A stretch of 64,000 nucleotides of DNA from Galbibacter kalidii (GCF_026241135.1 NZ_JAPFGA010000009.1:1-64000), one strand, 5' to 3'; shown: positions 16,950 to 25,644, numbered from the stretch's first letter. Notes: generated by a model not told the origin, from the letters alone. Made by a program: numbers and translations.

Positions 16950-17246
16950 ATGAGTATAATAAACAACATAAATAAAGTTTTTGATCATAGGATTCGGCTA
17001 GGTATCATGAGTGTGCTGATGGTTAATGAATATGCCAATTTCACTGCCTTAAAGGAATTGCTCGATGTTACCGACGGCAATCTGGCCAGTCATGCCAAAG
17101 CTCTTGAAAAAGCCGAATACATCACGATAGAGAAGCAGTTTATCGGTAAAAAACCCAATACGCGTTATATTGCGACCAAACTAGGGCGTATTGCCTTTCA
17201 AAAACATATTGAAGCCTTGGAACAACTAATAAAAAGTTCAGAATAA
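16950..17246 (+). CDS. Winged-helix DNA-binding regulator (HTH_34 type)
   Basis: 98 aa, essentially one winged-helix domain. Seen: VFDHRIRLGIMSVLMVNEYANFTALKELLDVTDGNLASHAKALEKAEYITIEKQFIGKKPNTRYIATKLGRIAFQKHIEALEQL, with the recognition helix in TDGNLASHAKAL and the wing in IGKKPNTRYI. No separate effector domain, so it likely senses a small ligand or partner directly. Palindromic candidate operators lie before its operon and 16 bp after its stop, suggesting autorepression and control of the downstream creD group. Confidence 0.9.
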   Translation: MSIINNINKVFDHRIRLGIMSVLMVNEYANFTALKELLDVTDGNLASHAKALEKAEYITIEKQFIGKKPNTRYIATKLGRIAFQKHIEALEQLIKSSE

Positions 17247-17262
17247 TTTTTTTAACCACAAA

Positions 17263-17279
17263 CTTTGAAATTCAAAGTG
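17263..17279. promoter_or_regulatory. Candidate operator, copy 2
   Basis: ACTTTGAA-A-TTCAAAGT, the same palindrome as at 16284 with only the centre base changed, 16 bp after the regulator gene and 89 bp before the DoxX-like gene. Confidence 0.5.
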
Positions 17280-17367
17280 CTTTAAAAACATAAATTAAGG
17301 AAACAAACCCAAGAATAGGTATGACATTACTCAATATCCTTAGTTGTAAGCAATTTGAGAAACTGAA

Positions 17368-18078
17368 ATGGGAATAGGAACAAAACTTGACAAATTACAT
17401 TTTAGAGCCAGAAAAAATAAATGGCTCGGATATTTTGTGATATTTTGTCGAATAGCACTCGCAGCAGGTTTTGTTCCTTCAGGAATGCAGAAAGTTCTTG
17501 GCGAAAGATTTACAGTTTTAGCCGTGAACCATCCAATGGGAAATTTTTTGGAAGCGTTTTACCACACAGGTTATTACTACACCTTTGTTGGAGTAATGCA
17601 AGTGTTGGCAGCAATTCTGTTACTTATCCCAAGGACTGTAACGATTGGAGCATTTATCTATCTTCCAATAATTCTAAACATTTGCATTTTATCACTTGCA
17701 GTAAGATTTGATGGTTCTCAAATTACTTCACCCTTAATGGTATGTGCAGTTTTGTATCTGTTGTGTTGGGACTATCATAAATTCAGGAATATATTTCCTT
17801 TCAATCATTCCGATTCTAAATCTGTACTACCTCAAAAAAATGAATTGATCAAAAATTTTCCATTTAAGTTTTTTACAGGAGTTTTTGTTGTTATAACCTT
17901 AGTAGTGTTTCATACCAGGATATTTTACACAATAATGCCAAGAAATACGCTTAATGACTGCCGGAAACAATGTAATGAGGAGAACGATATAGATTGTTAT
18001 AATTTTTGCAATTGTATCCATAACGAAGGCAAATCACTCGAAAAATGTTTAGAAGAATTCACGAAAAGTAAATTATGA
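17368..18078 (+). CDS. DoxX-like membrane protein with Cys-rich C-terminus
   Basis: 236 aa. Four DoxX-type membrane segments: LGYFVIFCRIALAAGFVPSGMQKVLG, TFVGVMQVLAAILLLIPRTVTIG, AFIYLPIILNICILSLAV and PLMVCAVLYLLCWDYHKF. A fifth segment follows (FKFFTGVFVVITLVVF) and then a tail with six Cys in about 35 residues (DCRKQCNEENDIDCYNFCNCIHNEGKSLEKC). DoxX proteins are linked to redox or membrane stress. The tail would probably be outside the membrane, able to form disulfides or bind metal (inference). Overlaps the next gene by 4 bp (ATGA). Confidence 0.8.
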   Translation: MGIGTKLDKLHFRARKNKWLGYFVIFCRIALAAGFVPSGMQKVLGERFTVLAVNHPMGNFLEAFYHTGYYYTFVGVMQVLAAILLLIPRTVTIGAFIYLPIILNICILSLAVRFDGSQITSPLMVCAVLYLLCWDYHKFRNIFPFNHSDSKSVLPQKNELIKNFPFKFFTGVFVVITLVVFHTRIFYTIMPRNTLNDCRKQCNEENDIDCYNFCNCIHNEGKSLEKCLEEFTKSKL

Positions 18079-18398
18079 AAACAGAAATCAAACAAGATTC
18101 AAAAAGAACCAAGGGTTTGTTGAACACCCTCGGCTGGTTATTCGGGATGTACATTTTTGCACACGGAGTGCTGAATATACTGGTTGGAAACGACCGTGAT
18201 TTTGGCATCGGACTTCTTTTGTTATCATTCATTTACTTTCCGCCGGTAAATGCATTTATTAAAAGAAAACTGGGTTTTTTAATCCCTAACATCGCAAAAA
18301 TCATTATTGGACTCCTTGTCATATGGGTGACCCTGGCTGTTGGTGCCTATGCCGAAGGCTACATGTCCGACCTTATTGAAACGATAAATAATTTTTAA
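18075..18398 (+). CDS. Small hypothetical membrane protein
   Basis: 107 aa with three hydrophobic helices (LGWLFGMYIFAHGVLNILVG, GIGLLLLSFIYFPPVNAFI, IAKIIIGLLVIWVTLAVGAYA). Overlaps the DoxX-like gene by 4 bp and precedes creD by 23 bp, so it is translated from the same message. No family recognised. Confidence 0.72.
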   Translation: MKTEIKQDSKRTKGLLNTLGWLFGMYIFAHGVLNILVGNDRDFGIGLLLLSFIYFPPVNAFIKRKLGFLIPNIAKIIIGLLVIWVTLAVGAYAEGYMSDLIETINNF

Positions 18399-18421
18399 CT
18401 CCACCTTAATTTTTTTAACTC

Positions 18422-19771
18422 ATGGAAACAAATACAAATAAATTTATACATTGGATCAAGACATCCATTACTGCAAGGATGATAATGGTAGGATTTTTAA
18501 CCTTGGTGTTACTCATTCCACTTGCACTTATTGAAGAACTTATCCGCGAACGTGCAACACGTCAGCAGGAAGTGGTCACCGAAATCAACGAAAAGTGGGG
18601 CAGCGAAGTCCTTTTTTATGGTCCAATTCTGAAAGTACCTTATAAAACCTTTTCAGAAAAGGTCGTGATGGATCAAAAGACCAAGAAGACCTACACAGAA
18701 AGCATAGAAGAGATTGAATATGCCTATTTCTTTCCGGAATCACTTAATGTTAAATCCAATATAGATCCGGAAGAAAAAAAACGTGGTATATACACCACGG
18801 CGGTCTATCAAAGTAATATTACTGCTGAAGGAAAATTTATCCAACCAAACTTCAAGGAGGTAGAGGTGGAGTCTGAGGACGTGTTATGGGATAAAGCTAA
18901 AATGGTAGTGCAACTCTCTAACGTAAAGGGTGTGAATCAGATCAACTTAAAACTGGGTGATAAGGAACACACCTTGACCTCAAAGTATGACAACACAACC
19001 AAACAAGGTTTGTACACTTTGGAAACGGGAAATCTTAATATTGAGGATTTAAATAAAAATATTGCATTAAACTATCAACTTGCGCTGGATGTAAAGGGAA
19101 GTGAACAAATTCGTTTTGTTCCCATCGGAAAAACTACTGAGGCGTATGTAACCTCCAACTGGAAAACAGCCAACTTTTTCGGTGAGTTTTTGCCATACAA
19201 CGAAGACAAAATCTCTGATGATGGTTTTGATGCCAAATGGAAAATATTGGACATTAACCGCCCGTTTTCACAACAACACTTTAGCTATTTACCCGATTTA
19301 AGGGAATTTTCTTTTGGCGTTAATTTTATGATTCCGGTAGATGAATATCAAAAAAGTGAGCGTTCGGCCAAATACGGATTCTTGGTCATTGGTCTTACAT
19401 TTTTAGTGTTTTTCCTTATACAGTCGCTTAGCAAAATCAACATACATCCTTTTCAGTATTTAATGATTGGTTTGGCACTCACGATGTTTTATACCTTGTT
19501 GGTTTCCATTTCAGAGCACAGTAATTTTTTAAGGGCTTATTTGATAGCAGGGGTTTCGGTAGTTGTTTTAATAAGTCTGTATTCCAAATCCATACTGAAA
19601 AACATAAAGTTCCCGATTTTCATAGGGGTTTCCTTAACGGCACTTTACACTTTTATTTATGTGATTATACAATTGGAAAATTATGCCTTGTTGGTTGGCA
19701 GCATCGGGTTGTTCATCATTTTGGCAATCGTGATGTATGTCTCGAGGAAAATCGATTGGAATAACGGATAA
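18422..19771 (+). CDS. creD: Cell envelope integrity protein CreD
   Basis: 449 aa, the normal CreD length. One N-terminal membrane helix (ARMIMVGFLTLVLLIPLALIEELIRERATRQQEVVTEINEKWGS, a family signature), a large non-cytoplasmic domain (about 50-310) with the GPILKVPY motif, and at least five C-terminal membrane helices. CreD is an inner-membrane protein tied to envelope stress and colicin tolerance in Enterobacteria; its biochemical role is unsettled. Last gene of the DoxX-like cluster, followed by a terminator. Confidence 0.93.
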   Translation: METNTNKFIHWIKTSITARMIMVGFLTLVLLIPLALIEELIRERATRQQEVVTEINEKWGSEVLFYGPILKVPYKTFSEKVVMDQKTKKTYTESIEEIEYAYFFPESLNVKSNIDPEEKKRGIYTTAVYQSNITAEGKFIQPNFKEVEVESEDVLWDKAKMVVQLSNVKGVNQINLKLGDKEHTLTSKYDNTTKQGLYTLETGNLNIEDLNKNIALNYQLALDVKGSEQIRFVPIGKTTEAYVTSNWKTANFFGEFLPYNEDKISDDGFDAKWKILDINRPFSQQHFSYLPDLREFSFGVNFMIPVDEYQKSERSAKYGFLVIGLTFLVFFLIQSLSKINIHPFQYLMIGLALTMFYTLLVSISEHSNFLRAYLIAGVSVVVLISLYSKSILKNIKFPIFIGVSLTALYTFIYVIIQLENYALLVGSIGLFIILAIVMYVSRKIDWNNG

Positions 19772-19800
19772 GGATATCGTTTTTTGAGTGATATGTAAAA

Positions 19801-19832
19801 AATAGGCTGCCTTCATTTTTGGGCAGCCTATT
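19801..19832. terminator. Bidirectional terminator between creD and the aminotransferase
   Basis: AATAGGCTGCC/GGCAGCCTATT with a 10-nt loop between convergent genes. Confidence 0.7.
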
Positions 19833-19857
19833 ATATTTCTTATATTGAAATGACTTT

Positions 19858-21045
19858 TTACGAAAGCACTTCTTTGATTCTTCTAATCGCTTCCCTGAGC
19901 TCAGACTCGGAAGCCGCATAAGAAATCCTGATACAATTCGGATCTCCGAACGCTTCACCGGTAACGGTGGCAACATTGGCTTCTTCGAGCAGGAATAATG
20001 AAAAATCAGAGGCATTCTCTATCTTTTTCCCTCCTATGGTCTTACCAAAAAAGCTTGAAATATCCGGGAATACATAAAAGGCTCCTTCAGGAACATTCAG
20101 CTGAAAACCGTCGATTTCACCTAAAAGTTTTAAAACGAGATCCCTTCTTTGGTGAAATTTATCGATCATGTATTGTATTTTGCTCACCTGTGCATCTAAT
20201 GCCGTAATGGTAGCGCGTTGAGCAATACAATTGGCACCGCTGGTTATTTGTCCTTGTATCTTGTTGCAAGCCCTGGCGATCCATTCCGGTGCACCAATGT
20301 ACCCGATTCTCCATCCGGTCATGGCAAATGCTTTTGAAACTCCGTTTACGGTAACCGTTCTGTCGTACATCCCATCAATAGAACCGATACTTACATGTCC
20401 GCCTCTAAAGTTGATGTGTTCGTATATTTCATCAGAAACAACAACAATTTGCGGATGTTTCTTTAAAACTTCTGCTATTGCTTCTAACTCTTTCTGGTTG
20501 TATACCGATCCACTTGGGTTACAAGGAGAACTGTACCACAACATTTTGGTTTTGGGTGTGATGGCTGCTTCCAACTGCTCGGCAGTCATTTTAAAATCGG
20601 TTTCTATGGAAGTTCGAACTTCTACAGGAACACCTTCAGCAAGTTTAACGATCTCCGAATAGCTCACCCAATAAGGAGCAGGTAAAATCACCTCGTCTCC
20701 GGGGTTTAAAACAGCCAGTGCAACATTGGCCAAGGATTGTTTGGCTCCTGTAGACACCACAATTTGGCTCGGAGTATAGGATAATTGATTGTCTCTTTTA
20801 AATTTGTTGATGATAGCCTCTTTAAGATCCGCATAGCCATCTACCGGAGAATAACTGTTGTAGTTTTGGTCGATAGCTTTTTTGGCTGCATCCTTTATAA
20901 AATCCGGAGTGTTAAAGTCGGGTTCACCCAGACTCAATCCGATAATATCTTTTCCTTCGGCTCTTAATTCTCTCGCTTTTGCTGCCATTGCTAAGGTGGC
21001 AGAGGTAGCCATGTTTAAAACTCTTTCAGATAGTTGTTTTGCCAT
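19858..21045 (-). CDS. Class I aminotransferase, aspartate aminotransferase type
   Basis: 395 aa, fold-type I PLP enzyme of the Bacillus/Thermus AspC (Ig) subgroup. Seen: IGLSLGEPDFNTPDFIKDAAKKAID, SYSPVDGYADLKEAI, STGAKQSLANVALAVLNPGDEVILPAPYWVSY, NPCNPSGSVYNQKEL, VVVSDEIYEHINF, VNGVSKAFAMTGWRIGYIG (PLP lysine) and NCIRISYAAS (carboxylate Arg). It most likely makes aspartate and oxaloacetate; prephenate transamination is possible in this subgroup. 17 bp downstream of the desaturase gene. Confidence 0.92.
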   Translation of the reverse strand: MAKQLSERVLNMATSATLAMAAKARELRAEGKDIIGLSLGEPDFNTPDFIKDAAKKAIDQNYNSYSPVDGYADLKEAIINKFKRDNQLSYTPSQIVVSTGAKQSLANVALAVLNPGDEVILPAPYWVSYSEIVKLAEGVPVEVRTSIETDFKMTAEQLEAAITPKTKMLWYSSPCNPSGSVYNQKELEAIAEVLKKHPQIVVVSDEIYEHINFRGGHVSIGSIDGMYDRTVTVNGVSKAFAMTGWRIGYIGAPEWIARACNKIQGQITSGANCIAQRATITALDAQVSKIQYMIDKFHQRRDLVLKLLGEIDGFQLNVPEGAFYVFPDISSFFGKTIGGKKIENASDFSLFLLEEANVATVTGEAFGDPNCIRISYAASESELREAIRRIKEVLS

Positions 21046-21062
21046 ATAATGATAATAATTGT

Positions 21063-22169
21063 TTAGTTGTAAACATATTCAGGTTTTTTCCCGAGTGATT
21101 TTAAATGTCTGAAATGCGAAATTATAGCTTTTCTTGTAGTTTTATACTCGTAATATGGCAAATTAAACTCCTTTGCTGTTTCTCTAACAATTTTAGCAAT
21201 TTTTGTGTAATGTACATGGCTGATGTTGGGGAACATATGATGTTCAACCTGATGATTCAATCCTCCGGTAAACCAATTTACAATCTTGTTTTTTGTTGAA
21301 AAATTGGTTGTGGTGAACAATTGGTGAATTGCCCATGTGTTTTTTATGGTACCGGTCTCGTCGGGAAGAACCGTAGCTGTATCTTCAACGATATGAGCTA
21401 ACTGGAAGACAATACTAAGTATAAGTCCGGCGGTGTAATGCATTACGAAGAAGCCTATCAATACTTTCCACCAAGCAATGTCGATGAAGAGCATCGGAAC
21501 CAAGACCCATATGGTTAGATAGATAACTTTAGTAATGATAAGTACACTCCATTCTTTAGCAGGATTGGGGAATTTTCCATACGAAAGCTTTCTTTTCATA
21601 TAAGATCTCATTTGTTTGAAATCGGTCGTAATAGCCCAATTAAGCGTGAGTAATCCGTAGAGAAAAACCGAATAGTAATGTTGGAACTTGTGAAAACGCC
21701 TCCATTTTGAGTGTTTGCTGAACCGGATGATCCTTCCTGCATCCAAATCTTCATCATGTCCGGGAATGTTGGTGTAGGTGTGGTGCAAAACGTTGTGTTG
21801 CACTTTCCAGTTGTATACATTTCCCGCTAGGATATAAATACTGGCTCCCATGACCTTGTTGATCCAACTTTTGGATGAATACGAACCGTGGTTTCCGTCG
21901 TGCATTACATTCATGCCGACACCCGCCATTCCAACGCCAATAACAATGGTGAGCAATAACTGTATCCACTGGTTCATATTTATGGTTAGAATTAAAATAT
22001 AAGGGGCCACAAAGATGGAAAACATCACGGCTGTTTTAAGGTAAAGTTTCCAGTTCCCCGTCTTTTTTATGTTGTTCTCTTTGAAATAGTTATTTACCCT
22101 CGAATTCAGGGTTTTGAAAAATTTTGTTGGATCTTTTCTAGAGAACCGAATTGTTTTGTTTCTTTTCAT
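21063..22169 (-). CDS. Membrane fatty acid (acyl-CoA/lipid) desaturase
   Basis: 368 aa. Di-iron desaturase with three His boxes: H90-DGNH, H125-NVLHH and HQVEHH near the C-terminus (NHQVEHHMFPNISHVHY), separated by membrane segments such as AVMFSIFVAPYILILTINM, LLLTIVIGVGMAGVGM and KVLIGFFVMHYTAGLILSIVFQLAHIVE. The HxVEHH third box with Gln is typical of front-end (delta-5/delta-6-like) desaturases, but regiospecificity cannot be read from sequence. No fused cytochrome b5 domain, so electrons come from a separate donor. Own promoter box upstream. Confidence 0.92.
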   Translation of the reverse strand: MKRNKTIRFSRKDPTKFFKTLNSRVNNYFKENNIKKTGNWKLYLKTAVMFSIFVAPYILILTINMNQWIQLLLTIVIGVGMAGVGMNVMHDGNHGSYSSKSWINKVMGASIYILAGNVYNWKVQHNVLHHTYTNIPGHDEDLDAGRIIRFSKHSKWRRFHKFQHYYSVFLYGLLTLNWAITTDFKQMRSYMKRKLSYGKFPNPAKEWSVLIITKVIYLTIWVLVPMLFIDIAWWKVLIGFFVMHYTAGLILSIVFQLAHIVEDTATVLPDETGTIKNTWAIHQLFTTTNFSTKNKIVNWFTGGLNHQVEHHMFPNISHVHYTKIAKIVRETAKEFNLPYYEYKTTRKAIISHFRHLKSLGKKPEYVYN

Positions 22170-22235
22170 AATATAGTTAATGCATTTATCTCTTCTCTTC
22201 CAAAACCTATGGAATGTGCAAGAGACCTAAGTTTA

Positions 22236-22243
22236 CAAAAATA
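22236..22243 (-). promoter_or_regulatory. Promoter -7 box for the desaturase
   Basis: Minus-strand TATTTTTG, a perfect TAnnTTTG match about 67 nt upstream of the start. Confidence 0.45.
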
Positions 22244-22299
22244 GACATATTTAAAGGGTTTAACGATTTAAAAAGTATAAAAGTGCCAAATCAAATGAC

Positions 22300-22308
22300 T
22301 ATTTTTGC
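22300..22308 (+). promoter_or_regulatory. Promoter -7 box for rsmG
   Basis: TATTTTTGC, a perfect TAnnTTTGC match 18 nt before the start codon, implying an almost leaderless message. Confidence 0.5.
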
Positions 22309-22326
22309 TTAAAATTTTCATAAAGG

Positions 22327-22968
22327 ATGTCCGTAGCAAGTATTCAAAGGTATTTTCCCTCTATAACTGAAAGTCAATTAGTTCAGTTTTCTCAATTGGA
22401 AGTGCTGTATAAAGATTGGAATAGTAAAATAAATGTCATCAGTAGGAAAGATATAGATGAATTGTACTTACGGCACGTCTTACATTCTTTGGGAGTTGCC
22501 AAGGTACAAGCTTTTAAAGAAGGAGCTTCTATCCTCGATGTAGGGACCGGAGGTGGTTTTCCGGGAATACCTCTGGCTATTTTATTTCCTGAGGTTGATT
22601 TTTATCTGATAGACGCCATCGGAAAGAAAATAAAGGTAGTTAATGAAGTAGCCTCCGCACTAAATTTAAAGAACGTAAAAGCCGAACAGATCCGAGCCGA
22701 AAAGGTAAAACAGGAGTTCGATTTTATCGTGAGCAGGGCCGTGACCAATATGCCCGATTTTGTAAAATGGGTAAAAGGAAAAGTAAAAAAACAATCGGTT
22801 CACGAACTCAAAAACGGGATTTTGTATCTAAAAGGGGGTGATCTTTCAGAGGAGTTGGCGGTTTATAAAACAGTTCAACTGTTTGAACTCTCCGATTATT
22901 TTGAAGAAGACTTCTTCGAGACTAAAAAGGTGGTGCATTTACCGTTGAAATACAGTGGTAAAAAATAG
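22327..22968 (+). CDS. rsmG: 16S rRNA (guanine527-N7)-methyltransferase
   Basis: 213 aa, usual RsmG (GidB) length. SAM-dependent m7G527 methylation of 16S rRNA; loss gives low-level streptomycin resistance in other bacteria. Seen: YKDWNSKINVISRKDIDELYLRHVLHSLGV, SAM motif ILDVGTGGGFPGIPLAILFPEVDFYLID, GKKIKVVNEVASALNLKNV, and FIVSRAVTNMPDFVKWV. Its stop codon abuts the 3' end of the convergent small gene. Confidence 0.96.
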   Translation: MSVASIQRYFPSITESQLVQFSQLEVLYKDWNSKINVISRKDIDELYLRHVLHSLGVAKVQAFKEGASILDVGTGGGFPGIPLAILFPEVDFYLIDAIGKKIKVVNEVASALNLKNVKAEQIRAEKVKQEFDFIVSRAVTNMPDFVKWVKGKVKKQSVHELKNGILYLKGGDLSEELAVYKTVQLFELSDYFEEDFFETKKVVHLPLKYSGKK

Positions 22969-23229
22969 TTATATCCTTAACATAGATTTATGGGTGTATC
23001 TCCAGCTGTTTATAAAATGTTGGACATACTGCATTTTCCGGGCAATAAAACCGGGTCTTGGTTTTTTCTGAAGCCTGGCTTCAAAATCTTTTATCTTCTT
23101 CATTAATGTCGCTTTACTTTTAGCAATAAATACCCTTTCTATTTCAGTCTTCTCTTGTTTTGTCCCTTCAGAAGTGTCTAAAATAGAGTATTTAACACTT
23201 AAAATACAACGTTTTTCTTCATTTTTCAT
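22969..23229 (-). CDS. Conserved-looking small basic protein
   Basis: 86 aa, strongly basic in its second half (KSKATLMKKIKDFEARLQKKPRPGFIARKMQYVQHFINSWRYTHKSMLRI) with no signal peptide. No domain recognised. Support for expression is a perfect -7 box (23256-23263) 27 nt upstream. Convergent with rsmG with no spacer. Confidence 0.55.
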   Translation of the reverse strand: MKNEEKRCILSVKYSILDTSEGTKQEKTEIERVFIAKSKATLMKKIKDFEARLQKKPRPGFIARKMQYVQHFINSWRYTHKSMLRI

Positions 23230-23255
23230 CGCTCATTAGATTTTAGGGTTACATA

Positions 23256-23263
23256 CAAATATA
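23256..23263 (-). promoter_or_regulatory. Promoter -7 box for the 86-aa gene
   Basis: Minus-strand TATATTTG, a perfect TAnnTTTG match. Confidence 0.45.
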
Positions 23264-23354
23264 ACGAAAAATTTACACTAATGTTACAATTACATAACAT
23301 TAAATTAACATTAAAAGCATTAAGTTATTGATAATCAATAATATAAATAAAATA

Positions 23355-23388
23355 AAAAAGCTGCCTGAAAAATGTTCAGACAGCCTTA
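23355..23388 (-). terminator. Candidate pruA terminator
   Basis: Imperfect stem AGCTGCCTGAA/TTCAGACAGCCT followed by T residues on the minus strand. The dispersed element at 23474 lies between it and pruA. Confidence 0.5.
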
Positions 23389-23473
23389 TTTATCTAAAAA
23401 TTAACTACTTAATCTTATAAATTCCCCGAATGCTTGTCTATCGGTAGACAGGCTTGCATCGGGGTATCCTATT

Positions 23474-23535
23474 CACCTCTTCCGCCTTAGGCAGATCAGA
23501 ACTGCTATTTTTGACAGTTCTGGGTAAGGTAAAAT
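23474..23535. repeat. Dispersed hairpin element, copy 2
   Basis: CACCTCT, then TCCGCCTTAGGCAGA, then CAGAACTGCTATTTTTGACAGTTCTG and GGGTAAGGTAAAA. Same layout as 10865 and 44058. Confidence 0.7.
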
Positions 23536-23542
23536 AATTTTT

Positions 23543-25168
23543 TTATCCTAAAAACGGATACCTGTAATCTGTTGGTGAAACAAAGGTTTCTTTAACCAGC
23601 CTTGGTGATACCCAACGTAATAGGTTTTGTGCAGAACCTGCTTTGTCGTTGGTTCCGGAGTTTCTTGCTCCGCCAAATGGTTGCTGACCCACAACGGCAC
23701 CAGTCGGTTTGTCGTTGATGTAGAAGTTTCCGGCGCAGTTTTGCAGTGCAGTGGTAGCTTCTTCAATGGTATATCGGTCTGCTGAAAATACAGCTCCGGT
23801 CAATCCATATTCAGAAGTGTTATCAACCAACTGAAGTGCTTCACTCCATTTATCATCTTCATAAATATAAACAGTAACAACAGGTCCGAAAAGTTCTGTT
23901 GTCATGGTTTTATACTGCGGATCTGTGGTAACGATCACCGTTGGGTGAACAAAATAGCCTTTGGATTTGTCGTATTTACCACCGATAACTATTTCAGCTT
24001 CCTTATCAGCTTTGGCTTGATCAATATAGCTTGCTAGTTTGTCAAATGAGCCTTCGTGAATTACGGCCGTAATAAAATTCTCCATGTTGTTTGGAGGACC
24101 GATCTTAAACGAGTTTAGATCTTCCTTGACAAAGTCCAGGATTTCATTAGCAATGGATTTTGGTAAATAAACCCTAGAAGCAGCGCTACATTTTTGCCCT
24201 TGAAACTCAAAAGCCCCTCTAGTAATAGCTGTAGCTACTTGTTTTGGGTTTGACGAAGGATGAGCGATGATAAAATCTTTTCCACCTGTTTCCCCTACAA
24301 TCCTCGGATATGTTTTATAGCTATCGATGTTGTCTCCTATCTTTTTCCATATGCCTTTGAATACTTTGGTCGATCCGGTGAAGTGAATACCGGCAAAATC
24401 AGGACTGGCCAACACCGTATCGGTAATCATCACTGGGTCGCCATAAACAACATTGATCACCCCGTCCGGCAGTCCGGCTTCTTTGAAAATATCGATGATT
24501 ACTTTTGCAGAATAAATCTGACTGTCACTGGGTTTCCAAAGCACCACATTACCCATCATAGCTGCACTGGATGGCAGGTTTCCGGCAATTGCAGTAAAAT
24601 TGAAAGGGGTGATAGCGTACACAAAACCTTCCAAAGGTCTGTATTCCACACGATTCCATATGCCCTCAGAAGACTCTGGTTGGTCGTCGTATATTTGGGA
24701 CATGTATTCTACGTTAAACCGCAAGAAATCAATGAGCTCACAAGCGGAATCAATTTCTGCCTGATGGATGTTCTTTGATTGTGCTATCATGGTGGCAGCA
24801 TTTATTTTATCCCGGTAAGGACCGGCGATGAGGTCTGCTGCTTTCAAAAAGACAGCTGCACGTTGTTCCCAACGCAAGGCTGCCCATTTTTTCCTGGCTT
24901 CCAAATTATTGGAAATAGCTTTTTCTACATGCTCTTTCTCAGCCAAATGATAATGTCCCACAATATGCTTGTGGTCATGTGGTGGCGACAAGGGTTTGGT
25001 ATTGCCGGTGGCAACTTCTTCGCTTCCAATATAAAGCGGTATATCAACTTTACTGTTGAAATATTCATCATACTGTTTCAGTACAGTATCTCTCTCCGGA
25101 GATCCAGGCGCATACGACTTCACGGGTTCGTTAATAGCCGTCGGAACATGAAAAAAGCCTTTTCCCAT
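23543..25168 (-). CDS. pruA: L-glutamate gamma-semialdehyde dehydrogenase
   Basis: 541 aa, the stand-alone P5C dehydrogenase (mitochondrial ALDH4A1-like), not a PutA fusion. NAD-dependent oxidation of glutamate semialdehyde to glutamate, the last step of proline catabolism. Seen: AITPFNFTAIAGNLPSSAAMMGNVVLWKPSD, HFTGSTKVFKGIW, IVGETGGKDFIIAHPS, catalytic Cys in RGAFEFQGQKCSAASRVYLP, and GTNDKAGSAQNLLRWVSPRLVKETF. Probably monocistronic; a promoter box is about 35 nt upstream. Confidence 0.96.
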   Translation of the reverse strand: MGKGFFHVPTAINEPVKSYAPGSPERDTVLKQYDEYFNSKVDIPLYIGSEEVATGNTKPLSPPHDHKHIVGHYHLAEKEHVEKAISNNLEARKKWAALRWEQRAAVFLKAADLIAGPYRDKINAATMIAQSKNIHQAEIDSACELIDFLRFNVEYMSQIYDDQPESSEGIWNRVEYRPLEGFVYAITPFNFTAIAGNLPSSAAMMGNVVLWKPSDSQIYSAKVIIDIFKEAGLPDGVINVVYGDPVMITDTVLASPDFAGIHFTGSTKVFKGIWKKIGDNIDSYKTYPRIVGETGGKDFIIAHPSSNPKQVATAITRGAFEFQGQKCSAASRVYLPKSIANEILDFVKEDLNSFKIGPPNNMENFITAVIHEGSFDKLASYIDQAKADKEAEIVIGGKYDKSKGYFVHPTVIVTTDPQYKTMTTELFGPVVTVYIYEDDKWSEALQLVDNTSEYGLTGAVFSADRYTIEEATTALQNCAGNFYINDKPTGAVVGQQPFGGARNSGTNDKAGSAQNLLRWVSPRLVKETFVSPTDYRYPFLG

Positions 25169-25201
25169 ATTATTAAGTTTTAAATATTACAAATATTACT
25201 T

Positions 25202-25209
25202 CAAAGGTA
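25202..25209 (-). promoter_or_regulatory. Promoter -7 box for pruA
   Basis: Minus-strand TACCTTTG, a perfect TAnnTTTG match about 34 nt upstream of the start. Confidence 0.45.
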
Positions 25210-25257
25210 ATAAATGTAACAGGGTTTAAAAAGCGAAATTGGGTAAAAAGAAATGCT

Positions 25258-25644
25258 TTAGTTTAAAGCAAATGGTGCATGTAATTTAAAAGTAGGGATA
25301 ATAACCCTGAAACGCCTTGTTGAGGTGAAGTTTACCATGTTGTAGTGCCCTCTCATGGCTCCGATAGGGGAAGTGAGCAAACAACCTGAGCTGTAGGTGT
25401 GTGATTCACCGGGCTTGATAACCGGTTTTTTGCCGATAACACCATCGCCATCAACAATTTCAACCTGGTTTAAAGCGTCGAATATCTGCCAATGTCTTGA
25501 AGTAAGCTGAACAGAATCCTTACTTTGATTTTCAATAGTGATTCTGTAACCAAAAGCAAAATGCGTTTTGTAGTTCTTGAAGAAAGTACCTTCAAAACTG
25601 GTTTTAACGGAGATTTTTATGCCTTTGGTAATTTGTGTAATCAT
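25258..25644 (-). CDS. apaG: ApaG protein
   Basis: 128 aa, the ApaG domain (fibronectin-III-like beta sandwich). Seen: GIKISVKTSFEGTFFKNYKTHFAFGYRITIENQSKDSVQLTSRHWQIFDALNQVEIVDGDGVIGKKPVIKPGESHTYSSGCLLTSPIGAMRGHYNMV, including the family block GxGVVGxxPVLxPGExxxYSS. Function is not firmly known; it has been linked to Co2+ resistance and Mg2+ efflux. No obvious cotranscribed partner; pruA lies downstream. Confidence 0.95.
   Translation of the reverse strand: MITQITKGIKISVKTSFEGTFFKNYKTHFAFGYRITIENQSKDSVQLTSRHWQIFDALNQVEIVDGDGVIGKKPVIKPGESHTYSSGCLLTSPIGAMRGHYNMVNFTSTRRFRVIIPTFKLHAPFALN

Larger units (their letters stand above)
23230..23542. other. 313-bp intergenic region with promoter, terminator and palindromes
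   Basis: Contains the promoter of the 86-aa gene (23256), the pruA terminator (23355-23388), a nested palindrome CCCCGA...TCGGGG enclosing TGTCTATCGGTAGACA (23424-23464) and copy 2 of the dispersed hairpin element (23474-23535). No gene seen. Confidence 0.6.

Noticed and set aside
17320-17376. 18-codon frame before the DoxX-like gene (MTLLNILSCKQFEKLKWE)
   Set aside because: Overlaps the DoxX-like start but has no codon bias toward one amino acid and no associated hairpin; not enough to call a leader peptide.
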